The notes: generated by a model not told the origin, from the letters alone. Shown: positions 29,401 to 38,141, counted from the first letter of the stretch. The stretch is 38,947 bases of DNA from Bacteroidota bacterium (GCA_003650365.1 QMPA01000007.1:1-38947); one strand, 5' to 3'. Numbers and translations: made by a program.

Positions 29401-29721
29401 GTAACCCTCGTCCTGCATATCGATGCAAGGTTTCGACACTTCCAATTCATCAAGGGTTTGTATGGTTTTCAATTCGATGAAACGGGCTCCGCATAGCCAG
29501 GAAACAACAATATTTTGGGTAAGTTGCGTTTGCGGGCCGGCTGCGACGCCGATGGGTGTCTCCAGCAATCTGCCAAATCTCCGGCTTCGAAGTGACTGGT
29601 TTTGAACAGGATTGAAAAACAATTCTTCATTGAATCCAAAGATACTTCTCTTCTTATCGTACTGATTGAGTATTATTTTTAATAATTCGTTTAATGGTAG
29701 TATCGAAAAGCTGTCTGTCAT
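26482..29721 (-). CDS. ygfK: YgfK-like oxidoreductase (DHOD-like + GltD-like FAD/NAD(P) + Fe-S domains; annotated as putative selenate reductase subunit)
   Basis: RFGRLLETPIGVAAGPQTQLTQNIVVSWLCGARFIELKTIQ; CIHAPCVDTCPTNQGIPDYLYYTSRGDFKKA; VSVIGAGPSGLSCAYFLAKAGFKVDVYE; VVIIGGGNTAMDAARTAYRL; CLLCDEVCNICTTVCPNLAF; WCNQCGNCDTFCPTAGAPYLEKPHLYLD. Confidence 0.93.
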   Translation of the reverse strand: MTDSFSILPLNELLKIILNQYDKKRSIFGFNEELFFNPVQNQSLRSRRFGRLLETPIGVAAGPQTQLTQNIVVSWLCGARFIELKTIQTLDELEVSKPCIDMQDEGYNREWSQELKIEQSFEQYLNAWIIIHILRDKLNHNKTDEPGVIFNMSVGYDFQGILKDNVQWFFDKMRDASKELEEKIESVKSIYPNIVNLKINPCISNNITLSTMHGCPADEIETIGEYLIENKKLHTAIKLNPTLLGKEKLHEILRNSHFETKVPNIAFEHDLKYEDALIIIKNLQKKADENQVRFSIKLTNTLESLNHKEVFGASEEMMYMSGKALHPISINLASKLQNQFNGNLDISFSGGADAFNVADIVNCGLSPVTICTDLLKPGGYGRLNQYIENLSTTNAEDQNIALKNLNAYAEEVEKSAAYKKTGFKDPSIKTDRELKYFDCIHAPCVDTCPTNQGIPDYLYYTSRGDFKKAAEIILQTNPFPHTTGMVCDHLCQTKCTRINYDSPLLIREIKRFVAENYINESSHKEKATTQKLLSVSVIGAGPSGLSCAYFLAKAGFKVDVYETKSKAGGMVSGAIPSFRLTDEAIEIDIHSILKLGVEIHYNQEIDKQSFQNLQRKSDFIYIGTGARKSIKPELPGIDAKGVLDPLDFLFDVKKSIGSGMGNSVVIIGGGNTAMDAARTAYRLVGNNGKVTVVYRRTIKQMPADLGEIKAVLEEGIEIVELASPLKVNVINGHVSSLICSRMKLGEKDSSGRERPVEIPASEFEIQMDTLIPAIGQEIDIDFAESTELLTNKNSYKTKLPNVFIGGDAMRGASTAINAVGDGRKAAQEIIDEAGIDFNTQLESDREHQDVRSLMIRKSKRIKPQTTVETALDDRKNFKLVSTTLTEEEAMREASRCLLCDEVCNICTTVCPNLAFHSYEIEPESYNIQKVIVAGNQVKITEGNTFEIKQKQQIIHIADWCNQCGNCDTFCPTAGAPYLEKPHLYLDKVIFEKERDGYFLEFENGFSALLSYQKKQKYRFTIGSDFAIFEGEQFKVKLEPATLRVIDIEVKEKTKFEQDLTIAAEMNIILQGALNFYANK

Positions 29722-29744
29722 TATCTTCTAATTGAAAAGCGTAA

Positions 29745-29752
29745 CAAATCTA
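29745..29752 (-). promoter_or_regulatory. Possible -7 box (TAGATTTG on the minus strand) for the leftward ygfK-led operon
   Basis: CAAATCTA on +, i.e. TAGATTTG matching TAnnTTTG, 23 nt upstream of the ygfK ATG in the divergent intergenic region; no convincing -33 partner. Confidence 0.3.
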
Positions 29753-29823
29753 AGGAAAAGAACGGCTTAATAATTATCACGTCTGCAAAGTTTATCGAGC
29801 TCAATGATTTTGAATATTTTCGC

Positions 29824-30444
29824 ATGACGAATTCACTAGTAATGATAAAAAAAGATTGTTCAGCACTTATTCTTGTAGCGGGAAATTCATCCCGGATGGG
29901 AAGCCCGAAATTTTTATTAAAAATGCCTGATGGGGCATCTTTTCTGGAAAGTTTGGCGCATCAATATGCAGGCTTTGGCTGTACCGAAATAGTTGTTGTC
30001 CTGAGCAAAGAGGGACTTCAACTTATAAAAGACAAGCCACAACACCTTCCTTCACAAATACAAATTGTAATCAATACACATATCGAGTTTGGACGATTCT
30101 ATTCAATAAAAAAAGGACTAAAACAGCTGAGTACCGAATCCGTTTTTATTCATAATATTGACAATCCATACGCAAATAAAAATGTATTGGAACAAATTTA
30201 CAAGGCCAAATTAGAAGGCGAAGTCATTAAACCGATACTAAACGGAAAGGGTGGACATCCTGTTTTAATATCAAAAAGAGTGTGTGAATTAATATTAAAT
30301 GAAAATAACAACGACCAAAACTTTAAAGTATTCCTGAATAATTTTAGCACGAAAAAAGTAGAAGTTAAAGATGAAACGGTTTTACTGAACATAAACACCT
30401 ATGACGAATATTTGGAATTTTATAGCAGAGAAATTAAAAGATAA
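29824..30444 (+). CDS. mocA: MocA/YgfJ-like molybdenum cofactor nucleotidyltransferase
   Basis: CSALILVAGNSSRMGSPKFLLKMPDGASFLESL (NTP-transferase motif), HNIDNPYANKNVLEQI, NGKGGHPVLISKRV. Confidence 0.85.
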   Translation: MTNSLVMIKKDCSALILVAGNSSRMGSPKFLLKMPDGASFLESLAHQYAGFGCTEIVVVLSKEGLQLIKDKPQHLPSQIQIVINTHIEFGRFYSIKKGLKQLSTESVFIHNIDNPYANKNVLEQIYKAKLEGEVIKPILNGKGGHPVLISKRVCELILNENNNDQNFKVFLNNFSTKKVEVKDETVLLNINTYDEYLEFYSREIKR

Positions 30445-31351
30445 TCACACGCTTTACCTGATGGTAAACATTGAAAGCTACGGAAGTAGCCCCGGAAAAA
30501 AAGGCTTCAAAATGGCTGTTTCATCAGATGGCTCAATCAATGGTTCTATTGGTGGCGGGGTAATGGAACGCAACCTGGCTGAAAAGTCCCGGCAACTTCT
30601 AAAAACAAAAAAACGTACTACATTCCTGCTTGAGCAGGACCACCATCCCAAAGCCGGAAAAGAAGGTTCGGGAATGATTTGTTCAGGAAAACAAAGTGTT
30701 GCATTCTTCCAACTGGATGTAAAACACCTTGCTACGATTCAGGAAATTATCACTTCCATCGAACAAAATATACCCGGTGTGCTACGGATTTCAAGCGACC
30801 ATTTACTATTTGACAAAGGAACAATACTGACTACGGAAAACAACCAAATCCAAACAGGGGAACAATGGAAATTCACCGAACAATTGGGACTTCCAGACCA
30901 CCTCTACATTTTCGGTGCCGGGCATGTAGGACTGGCACTAAGTCAGATATTCAGTATACTGGATTTTCAAGTAACTATTTTCGATAACAGGCAAGGACTG
31001 AATACTTTTGAAGAAAATATTTTTGCTGACCACAAAAAGATAATCGACTATCAGAAAATTGAAAAGCTTATCCCTGAAGGGGAAAACATTTATGTGGTGG
31101 TGATGAGCTTTACACATAAAAATGACGAACTAATTATTCGTCAACTATTGCCAAAAAAACTAAAATACCTGGGGATGATGGGAAGTACAATGAAGGTAAA
31201 AACCATTTTCGACACTTTACAAAAAGAAGGATTCCATCAAAGTCAACTCGATAAAATAGACGCCCCCATTGGCCTTGAAATTGGTAGTGAAACCCCTTCA
31301 GAGATTGCCATTAGCATTGCTGCGAAGATTATTTCTGTACGGCGGGATTAA
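30401..31351 (+). CDS. xdhC: XdhC/CoxI-family molybdenum hydroxylase maturation protein
   Basis: VNIESYGSSPGKKGFKMAVSSDGSINGSIGGGVMERN; DHLYIFGAGHVGLALSQIFSILDFQVTIFDNR; KYLGMMGSTMKVKTIF; APIGLEIGSETPSEIAISIAAKII. Overlaps the mocA-like gene by 44 nt. Confidence 0.92.
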   Translation: MTNIWNFIAEKLKDNHTLYLMVNIESYGSSPGKKGFKMAVSSDGSINGSIGGGVMERNLAEKSRQLLKTKKRTTFLLEQDHHPKAGKEGSGMICSGKQSVAFFQLDVKHLATIQEIITSIEQNIPGVLRISSDHLLFDKGTILTTENNQIQTGEQWKFTEQLGLPDHLYIFGAGHVGLALSQIFSILDFQVTIFDNRQGLNTFEENIFADHKKIIDYQKIEKLIPEGENIYVVVMSFTHKNDELIIRQLLPKKLKYLGMMGSTMKVKTIFDTLQKEGFHQSQLDKIDAPIGLEIGSETPSEIAISIAAKIISVRRD

Positions 31352-31429
31352 TCGCTTTATCATCCCCACGCAACTATTTCACTACTTTTACCGTCCTTAT
31401 TATTACCGACAATCTTAACAGAAATCAAA

Positions 31430-34400
31430 ATGTATCGCAACCACATCTTTTTTTTCATTCCTTTATTTTTATTCCTATTTGCTTCCCCCACATTTGGACA
31501 GGGACAACGGCAAGCGTTTCAAGAAATAACTTTAAGCAAGGAAGATTCAATTATCGCATCATCCATTCCCGAATTAAAACTTCCTGAACATTATAAAGAT
31601 GGCAGCAGAACCGAGCTCCCCAGCGAGCTAAACAATGCCGAGCTACCATATTTTCGATCCATTTTTAGTCAGCAAGCCGCAAGTTGCGGACAAGCATCGG
31701 GCATTGGCTACAATTTTACTTATGAAATCAATTGTGCAAGGAATCTGTCAGCAAGCGATTCCAATAATCAATACCCCACACAGTTTGCTTACAATTTTAT
31801 GAATGGCGGAAGTGGCTGGCGTGGCGTTAGTTATTTCCATAGTTTCGATCTATTAAAAGCCTGTGGAACACCAAGCGTTGCTACTTATGGTGGAATGGGC
31901 GAAGGTGGTGATCAACGCTGGATGTCGGGTTACGATAACTACTACAGTGCCATGCAAAACAGGGTTGAAGAAGTGTTTTATATTGATGTGCGAAACCCGG
32001 AAGGTTTGATGACTTTGAAGCATTGGCTGAACGATCATTTGAATGATTCTGAATTTGGTGGTGTTGCCAGTTTTTATGCCAGCAGTCCTTATGCTTTGAG
32101 AGCCATACCACCCGAAAGTCCTGAAGCTGGAAAAGCTATTATGATCCGTTGGAATTGGCCCGCTTCCCATGCCATGACAATAGTGGGCTATAATGACTCA
32201 ATCAGGTTTGACTGGAATCAGGATGGGCAGTTCACAAATAACATTGACATTAATGATGATGGGCTTGTGAACATGAAAGATTGGGAATATGGTGCTTTGC
32301 TTTTTGCCAATAGCCATGGGGAAAATTTTGCCGATTCTGGCTATTGTTATATGATGTACAGAACACTGGCCGACGAATATGGGAGTGGTGGCATTTGGAA
32401 CAGTGCAGTGCATGTACTTACTGTTAAAGAGACCTATACGCCCAAACTTACTATACGCGTAAAACTCAACTACAATTCGCGCGAAAAAATTAAAATCCTT
32501 GCCGGGGTTTCTACTGATACCGCTTCATTTTCGCCCACTTTCTCAATGGACTTTCCTTTGCTTAATTATCAGGGAGGCAACTTCCCGATGCAGGGTCCGG
32601 CCAGCGATACCCTAGCGGGAGTGATGGAAATAATGGAAATAGAACTGGATGTTACCCCCCTGCTTGGATATACTGAGCCAAATCAAGCAGCAAGATTCTT
32701 CTTTCAATTGGCCGAAAATGACCCTGATAATCGAGGATTTGGTGAAATACTGTACTTCAGTTTAATTGATCGTACGGATAATGCAATTGAAATCATTCAC
32801 CCCGAAACACCCATGAACATTACCAACAATGGCATTACTTCCCTTTCCCTTGTAAAAAGTGTTTCCTTCGAAAAAACCAGAATAACAACAGAGGAACTTC
32901 CTGCTTATACAGGTGAAGGAAATTACACCCTAACATTGGAGGCTTCCGGCGGACAAAAACCCTATCAATGGGATTTACTGGAGCCCTACTCCATGAATAC
33001 CATCCAGAAAGATTTTCCAGAGGATGAAGGTACATTAATCAATTTTAATAACCAGGATGTCGGACATGTTGATTTCGATCTGGCTTTTCCTTTTCCATAT
33101 TATGGAGATACCATGCATCAAGTGTCAGTCGCCCTTGATGGTTTGCTTTCCTTTGAAAATGATGAGTTTGCCTATCCATATTATTATGGCGAAACCACCA
33201 TGCTCACCGACAGGAAAGTCATTGCCCCTTTTATGGCCAACCTTTGGATTGATTACAACAAAGACAATGGTGTTTGGGTTGAAAATACAGCTGAATATTT
33301 CGGGGTTCGGTGGTATGCCACCTATAACCATTATAGCGCCCTGATTGCCGGAGAGTTCAATTTTGCACTCCGCTTATTCCCTGATGGCCGTATCGAAACT
33401 TATTATGGCGATTTTGAAATACCTGCTTATGTAATGTGGGTTTCGGGTATTTCGAAAGGCGATAAATCAAATTATACCCAAAACCATTTTAGTCAGCATT
33501 TGCAAAACCCGGGAGGAAAAACTTTTGAATACCTTCCTGCCCAATTGCCTCAGCATATTGAACTCACGAAGGATGGTGAACTTAGTATCTCAGGAGCTGA
33601 TGCAGACCAGATTTCCCATCTGACAAGCAGGGTAAAAGATTACAATGGAATAGTTGATACAAAAACCTTCCAATTATCTTCAGGTCTGATATTTCATTCT
33701 GAAATCAGTTCAGGAACAGATGATAGAATTGATGCTTTCGATACCGCAAGTTTTAAATATTTTGTGAAGAATATTTCTAATGAAATAATTGAAAATATTG
33801 AACTTCAGGCTTTGATAGAAAACGAAAAAATTACTTTACTCAAAAACGGGGCTCAATTTGGGACACTTTCTCCGGGAGAAACGAAAGCCATTGACAGTGC
33901 TGTTGTTTTTGATGTAGCAGGAAGCATCCCTGATCAATATGGTTTTACAGTCTCAAACCATTTAACCAGCGATGAAAAAATATGGCAATCAGCTATTTTC
34001 TATTCGGCAGGAAGTATGCAACTAAACATTATTGACATATTGGTAGAAGATGGAAATAATAATTTTCTAGAACCCGGTGAAACAGTTGATCTGAATATTG
34101 AGGTTCAAAACCTTGGTCATGCAGCAGGGAGAGATCTTGATTTCAAATTTATTTCAAATAGCGATTATTTGATTGTCAATAGTGCTTCCCAACAAATTGA
34201 TTACATAGCTGTTGGGGCTAAAGCTGTTCTGCAATTTAATGTAACAAGCCGTAGCTGGACGCCCTCTGGCTACACTATTCCAAGCGTAGTTGAGCTAAGT
34301 TCACAGGGTGAAACTTTTCAACCCATGTCGGTGCCAATTACAATAGGAAGCATTCCGGTGCTACTCCTTGAGCTCGAAGACCGATCAAATTCTGTTGGGG

Positions 34401-35269
34401 AGTTCCAAAACATATTTGATAGTTTGAAATTGCAATACGAATACAGCACTAAAATTCCAGCAAATATTGACAAGTACAAATCTATTTTTGTTTGCCTGGG
34501 TTTCAAATTTAACAACTACGCATTAAATTGGGCCGAAGGAAACCGCTTGAACAACTATTTGAATAATGGCGGAAATATTTATATGGAAGGTATGAGAACC
34601 TGGCATGAAGATGAACCCACTCCCGTACACAATAAATTCGGTTTTGAGGTAATATCTGATGGCAACTACTTTGAGTTTGACAGTGTATATGGTGTTGATG
34701 GAAAACTTACCGAAGGAATTAAAATGGGTTATGGCGGGAGCATGGCTTTCAACAACTACTATTTACAAACTGTGGACGAGGCCTACCCTTTTTTACGGAC
34801 ATCACCCACCGACACTGCATGTGCGATTGCCAACGAAACTTCAAATTACAAAACAATTGGTTCATCAATATTATTTGGCGAGATGACCGATGTGGATTCT
34901 ACTTTTGCCCCAGCTAAATATGTAAAATCCATTCTTGCATTTTTTGAAATTGAGATTCAGGTTGTGGATGTTCCTGAAAACAGCCTGACAGTAAATGCGA
35001 TACAGTTTGAAGTATTTCCAAATCCTTTTAGCAATTGTTTAACATTACAGTTTAGTTTTACTGATGAGGAGAATAAAAGCTTCGAAATATTTGACATAAA
35101 TGGACGCCTAATTCTTCACCGAAAACTGCCTCCAAATTATACGAAGAAGGCTGTTGAAATACATTGGGATGGAAAAGGCACAGATGGAAAACAGCAGTCA
35201 CCCGGTATTTATTTTATCAGATATAATTATGGAAAACAATCTGTTACAAAGAAAGCGGTGATGCGGTAA
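31430..35269 (+). CDS. Secreted papain-like (C1 fold) cysteine peptidase with CARDB-like/adhesive middle region and a T9SS type A C-terminal sorting domain
   Basis: Signal peptide; FSQQAASCGQASGIGYNFTYEIN (Cys site); SHAMTIVGYND (His) and LLFANSHGENFADSGYCYMMY (Asn/Trp-like region); C-terminus FEVFPNPFSNCLTLQF...FEIFDINGRLIL...GTDGKQQSPGIYFIRYNYGKQSVTKKAVMR. Confidence 0.85.
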   Translation: MYRNHIFFFIPLFLFLFASPTFGQGQRQAFQEITLSKEDSIIASSIPELKLPEHYKDGSRTELPSELNNAELPYFRSIFSQQAASCGQASGIGYNFTYEINCARNLSASDSNNQYPTQFAYNFMNGGSGWRGVSYFHSFDLLKACGTPSVATYGGMGEGGDQRWMSGYDNYYSAMQNRVEEVFYIDVRNPEGLMTLKHWLNDHLNDSEFGGVASFYASSPYALRAIPPESPEAGKAIMIRWNWPASHAMTIVGYNDSIRFDWNQDGQFTNNIDINDDGLVNMKDWEYGALLFANSHGENFADSGYCYMMYRTLADEYGSGGIWNSAVHVLTVKETYTPKLTIRVKLNYNSREKIKILAGVSTDTASFSPTFSMDFPLLNYQGGNFPMQGPASDTLAGVMEIMEIELDVTPLLGYTEPNQAARFFFQLAENDPDNRGFGEILYFSLIDRTDNAIEIIHPETPMNITNNGITSLSLVKSVSFEKTRITTEELPAYTGEGNYTLTLEASGGQKPYQWDLLEPYSMNTIQKDFPEDEGTLINFNNQDVGHVDFDLAFPFPYYGDTMHQVSVALDGLLSFENDEFAYPYYYGETTMLTDRKVIAPFMANLWIDYNKDNGVWVENTAEYFGVRWYATYNHYSALIAGEFNFALRLFPDGRIETYYGDFEIPAYVMWVSGISKGDKSNYTQNHFSQHLQNPGGKTFEYLPAQLPQHIELTKDGELSISGADADQISHLTSRVKDYNGIVDTKTFQLSSGLIFHSEISSGTDDRIDAFDTASFKYFVKNISNEIIENIELQALIENEKITLLKNGAQFGTLSPGETKAIDSAVVFDVAGSIPDQYGFTVSNHLTSDEKIWQSAIFYSAGSMQLNIIDILVEDGNNNFLEPGETVDLNIEVQNLGHAAGRDLDFKFISNSDYLIVNSASQQIDYIAVGAKAVLQFNVTSRSWTPSGYTIPSVVELSSQGETFQPMSVPITIGSIPVLLLELEDRSNSVGEFQNIFDSLKLQYEYSTKIPANIDKYKSIFVCLGFKFNNYALNWAEGNRLNNYLNNGGNIYMEGMRTWHEDEPTPVHNKFGFEVISDGNYFEFDSVYGVDGKLTEGIKMGYGGSMAFNNYYLQTVDEAYPFLRTSPTDTACAIANETSNYKTIGSSILFGEMTDVDSTFAPAKYVKSILAFFEIEIQVVDVPENSLTVNAIQFEVFPNPFSNCLTLQFSFTDEENKSFEIFDINGRLILHRKLPPNYTKKAVEIHWDGKGTDGKQQSPGIYFIRYNYGKQSVTKKAVMR

Positions 35270-35344
35270 CATATTTTAACTAGCAATACAAAATAGCAAC
35301 GCAATTTCCTCGTTCTACTTCTACCCATCCGAAAAATACATTTT

Positions 35345-36853
35345 ATGAAGTTCAGGAAAGAGCTTGCCGTTGTCATTCTTGGCAGTTTACTTTTTACATT
35401 TTTCTTCTACGAAAAAAATATTGGCCTCAACCTTTTGCTATTTAATACATTCGTAATTGGCGCTCTTTTTTTTCTAAAGAAACTGCAACTCAAAAGCAGC
35501 CTTGAATTGGTGTTACTGTTTGGAACTGCGATTACTGCGATATTGCTTGTGTTCTACAATTCGGCACTGGCCATCGTAGTAAATTTTATTTCGCTATTTC
35601 TGTTAACGGGTGTTTTACTGCTGCCAAAAATACGCAACCTAATCTACGCAAGCGCATTGGCTATTATAAACACCGTGATGGCGCAAGGCAGTTTTTATAG
35701 CATACTCCAGGAGATGAGTAAAAACAAAAAAGGCCTAAGGTTGGCCTTAAGGTATTTGAAAATCATAGCTCTTCCGCTGATAATTGTATTTATCTTTTTA
35801 TTGATTTATAAAGCTTCCAATCCATTTTTTGGTGAATACGTTGATTTATTCATGGATAAAATCGATGAATGGCTAACTGCCCTGTTCCGTCATGTGAACG
35901 TCCCCTTGTTAATGAGCTGGATACTTGGTTTAATTATTAGTAATTTCTTGTTTCTTGGCAAAGCCGAAAAAACCATTAGTAATTTTGAGCATGCAGGAAA
36001 TATGCAGCTCTTACGACAACGCAAAAAACACTTTTTATCATTTAAAACTACAGGCTTAAAAAATGAAATTCGGGTTGCTGTTGTTTTGTTTTCATTGCTA
36101 AATTTATTGCTGTTTGTTGTCAACCTGTTTGATATTTTTCAGGTTTGGTTCAATTTTGAATGGAATGGAAATTACCTGAAACAATTTGTTCACGAAGGTA
36201 CTTATTTGCTCATTTTCTCCATCATCATTTCCCTTGCACTTACCTTGTATTATTTTAGAGGAAACCTAAACTTTTACCACAACAACAAGGTCTTAAAAAT
36301 ACTGGCTTACATCTGGTTGTTTCAAAATGCCATACTCACAATTTCAGTAGGCATCCGCAACTTTTGGTATATCGAATATTTTGCATTGGCCTACAAACGA
36401 ATCGGGGTTATTTTCTTCCTGATCTTCACCCTCATCAGTATTTACCTGGTGTATAAAAAAATCAAAGACAAGAAATCGACTTACTTCCTGTTCAGTAAAA
36501 ATGCCCTCACATTTTATGTTTTGCTAGTGATAATGAGTTTGTTCAATTGGGATACAATCATTGCACAGTATAATTTTAAACATTATAAAACAGCTTTTGT
36601 TCACCTCGATTTTTTATCGGAACTAAGTAATAAAACCCTCCCCTATCTTGATAAAACAGATAAACAGTTGAAAGACATTTCAAAAGAACAGAAACAACTT
36701 TTTCATTTTGAGGAACAATTTTTAAGTACCACCGAATACCAGAAAATAATAGCAGACCGGAAAATATACTTCAAAAAGAATTGGGAAAACAAAAACTGGC
36801 TGGAATGGAATTTGGCGGAGCAGCAAGCATATGATGTATTGTGCAAGGAATAG
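35345..36853 (+). CDS. DUF4173/DUF4153-like multi-TM membrane protein
   Basis: About ten hydrophobic TM stretches; pattern resembling DUF4173 proteins (NAILTISVGIRNFWYIEYFALAYKRIGVIFFLIFTLISIYLVYKKI; NWDTIIAQYNF). Confidence 0.7.
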   Translation: MKFRKELAVVILGSLLFTFFFYEKNIGLNLLLFNTFVIGALFFLKKLQLKSSLELVLLFGTAITAILLVFYNSALAIVVNFISLFLLTGVLLLPKIRNLIYASALAIINTVMAQGSFYSILQEMSKNKKGLRLALRYLKIIALPLIIVFIFLLIYKASNPFFGEYVDLFMDKIDEWLTALFRHVNVPLLMSWILGLIISNFLFLGKAEKTISNFEHAGNMQLLRQRKKHFLSFKTTGLKNEIRVAVVLFSLLNLLLFVVNLFDIFQVWFNFEWNGNYLKQFVHEGTYLLIFSIIISLALTLYYFRGNLNFYHNNKVLKILAYIWLFQNAILTISVGIRNFWYIEYFALAYKRIGVIFFLIFTLISIYLVYKKIKDKKSTYFLFSKNALTFYVLLVIMSLFNWDTIIAQYNFKHYKTAFVHLDFLSELSNKTLPYLDKTDKQLKDISKEQKQLFHFEEQFLSTTEYQKIIADRKIYFKKNWENKNWLEWNLAEQQAYDVLCKE

Positions 36854-36898
36854 TGAACAAGGAGTAATGATTAGTGATTAGTGGTGAAAGTATGTAAT

Positions 36899-37032
36899 GT
36901 GATCAGACGACTTTATGCCAAATCAAACAGTCGTCCGATGAGCCTAGAAAATCCGTAGGACCACTAAACTAAACCCAGCTTAAAGTAGTGGTCGGACGAC
37001 GATTTTGTCTCAGAGTATAGTCGTCTGACCAG
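36899..37032. repeat. Paired-hairpin repeat element, copy 1 (GTGATCAGACGAC...GTCGTCCGATGAGC / GTGGTCGGACGAC...GTCGTCTGACCAG)
   Basis: Two adjacent hairpins with GTGGTCRGACGAC-type arms: 36899-36911 with 36930-36942, and 36988-37000 with 37020-37032; second copy at 38142-38457. Confidence 0.8.
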
Positions 37033-37043
37033 CAAACCCACCC

Positions 37044-37116
37044 ACTAGCGCGCGGATTTTCCGCGTGGCCCTTATTGACACATAACCGTTTAGCACGCGA
37101 AAATTCGCGCGCTAGT
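37044..37116. repeat. GC-rich REP-like inverted repeat ACTAGCGCGCGGATTTTCCGCGTG / GCACGCGAAAATTCGCGCGCTAGT
   Basis: Arms 37044-37067 and 37093-37116; related single-arm matches at 5371-5392 (GGCGCGCGGATTCTCCGTGTG) and about 38070-38126. Confidence 0.75.
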
Positions 37117-37318
37117 TATTTCTAAATGCAAGAATATCTCCCGGCTGGCAATCAAGTGTTTGACAAATCAATTCCAATGTTGAGAAGCGGATGGCTTTGG
37201 CTTTTCCTTTTTTCAATATGGACAGATTGGCCATCGTTATTCCAACCTTTTCTGATAATTCAGTCAGACTCATTTTGCGTATCGCAAGCATCACATCCAG
37301 ATTTACAATAATTGACAT
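37112..37318 (-). CDS. Small Cro/CI (XRE)-type HTH regulator, likely YozG-like
   Basis: MSIIVNLDVMLAIRKMSLTELSEKVGITMANLSILKKGKAKAIRFSTLELICQTLDCQPGDILAFRNN; start trimmed from the ORF-track ATG to the ATG at 37318, directly after the DUF2975-like stop. Confidence 0.88.
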   Translation of the reverse strand: MSIIVNLDVMLAIRKMSLTELSEKVGITMANLSILKKGKAKAIRFSTLELICQTLDCQPGDILAFRNN

Positions 37319-37320
37319 GA

Positions 37321-37950
37321 CTATACAGTTAGTTTTTGTTCTTCCTGAAGACGAACACCATTCATAAAAATATGGGAAAGCACCCAAAGAAAAAGGGCTA
37401 CTACAAGAAGTATCCCAAAGGAATCGTATTTACTGGTGATTTCAAGATGCTCGAAAACCAATTCTTTGGCGATGAAATAATAAAAAAGGGCACTATAGAT
37501 TACCGAAAAAAACCACAGTACTACCAATCCGTAAGCAATGTTTTTCAGCATCCTGATGTTAAACCGCTCGAAAACGAAACCACGGTAAACATTCCCGATA
37601 AAGCGTTTGAACATGATAAAAATATACAGGAAGATTATAACGACAGCCATCATGGCAGCACCAAACCATTTGGCCAATTGAGGGTTTGTATTAATTAAAT
37701 GGAGTTTCCCAATGGCTTCGACAAATTCTACTTCCTGAATTTCTCCATAAACCATTAACGATCCTTTTTCTGTATAATTTACTTCAACCGGCAAACCGGC
37801 GTGCAATTGCATTGTATCTCCAAGGCTTTCTGTCAACAAAGCAATATTGATAGCAATAGCAGCTATAAAAACAAGTACGAAAATCCAGAAAGTAATCTGG
37901 GTAAACCAATAAATTATCTTAATACTAAGGGGTTGTTTTACTTTCTTCAT
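37321..37950 (-). CDS. DUF2975-like four-TM membrane protein
   Basis: Multiple TM segments (IIYWFTQITFWIFVLVFIAAIAINIALL; FGAAMMAVVIIFLYIFIMFKRFIGNVYRGFVFERFNIRMLKNIAYGLVVLWF; FGILLVVALFLWVLSHIFMNGVRLQEEQKLTV); classic pairing with a downstream XRE regulator. Confidence 0.8.
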   Translation of the reverse strand: MKKVKQPLSIKIIYWFTQITFWIFVLVFIAAIAINIALLTESLGDTMQLHAGLPVEVNYTEKGSLMVYGEIQEVEFVEAIGKLHLINTNPQLAKWFGAAMMAVVIIFLYIFIMFKRFIGNVYRGFVFERFNIRMLKNIAYGLVVLWFFSVIYSALFYYFIAKELVFEHLEITSKYDSFGILLVVALFLWVLSHIFMNGVRLQEEQKLTV

Positions 37951-38141
37951 GATAATAAGTATTTAAAATATTTCTGCAAAGATAAATACTTTTTATCGTT
38001 TGTCAAGTTTTTTTTATTGTTTTTCGATAATTTTTTATTGTTCTACATAATATCGCTACAACAACTGACGGGCGGTTTTTCCGTGTGATGCACTGATGCG
38101 TTGGATTTACATGCGAAGATTCGCACAGCAGTAGCAGTGAA

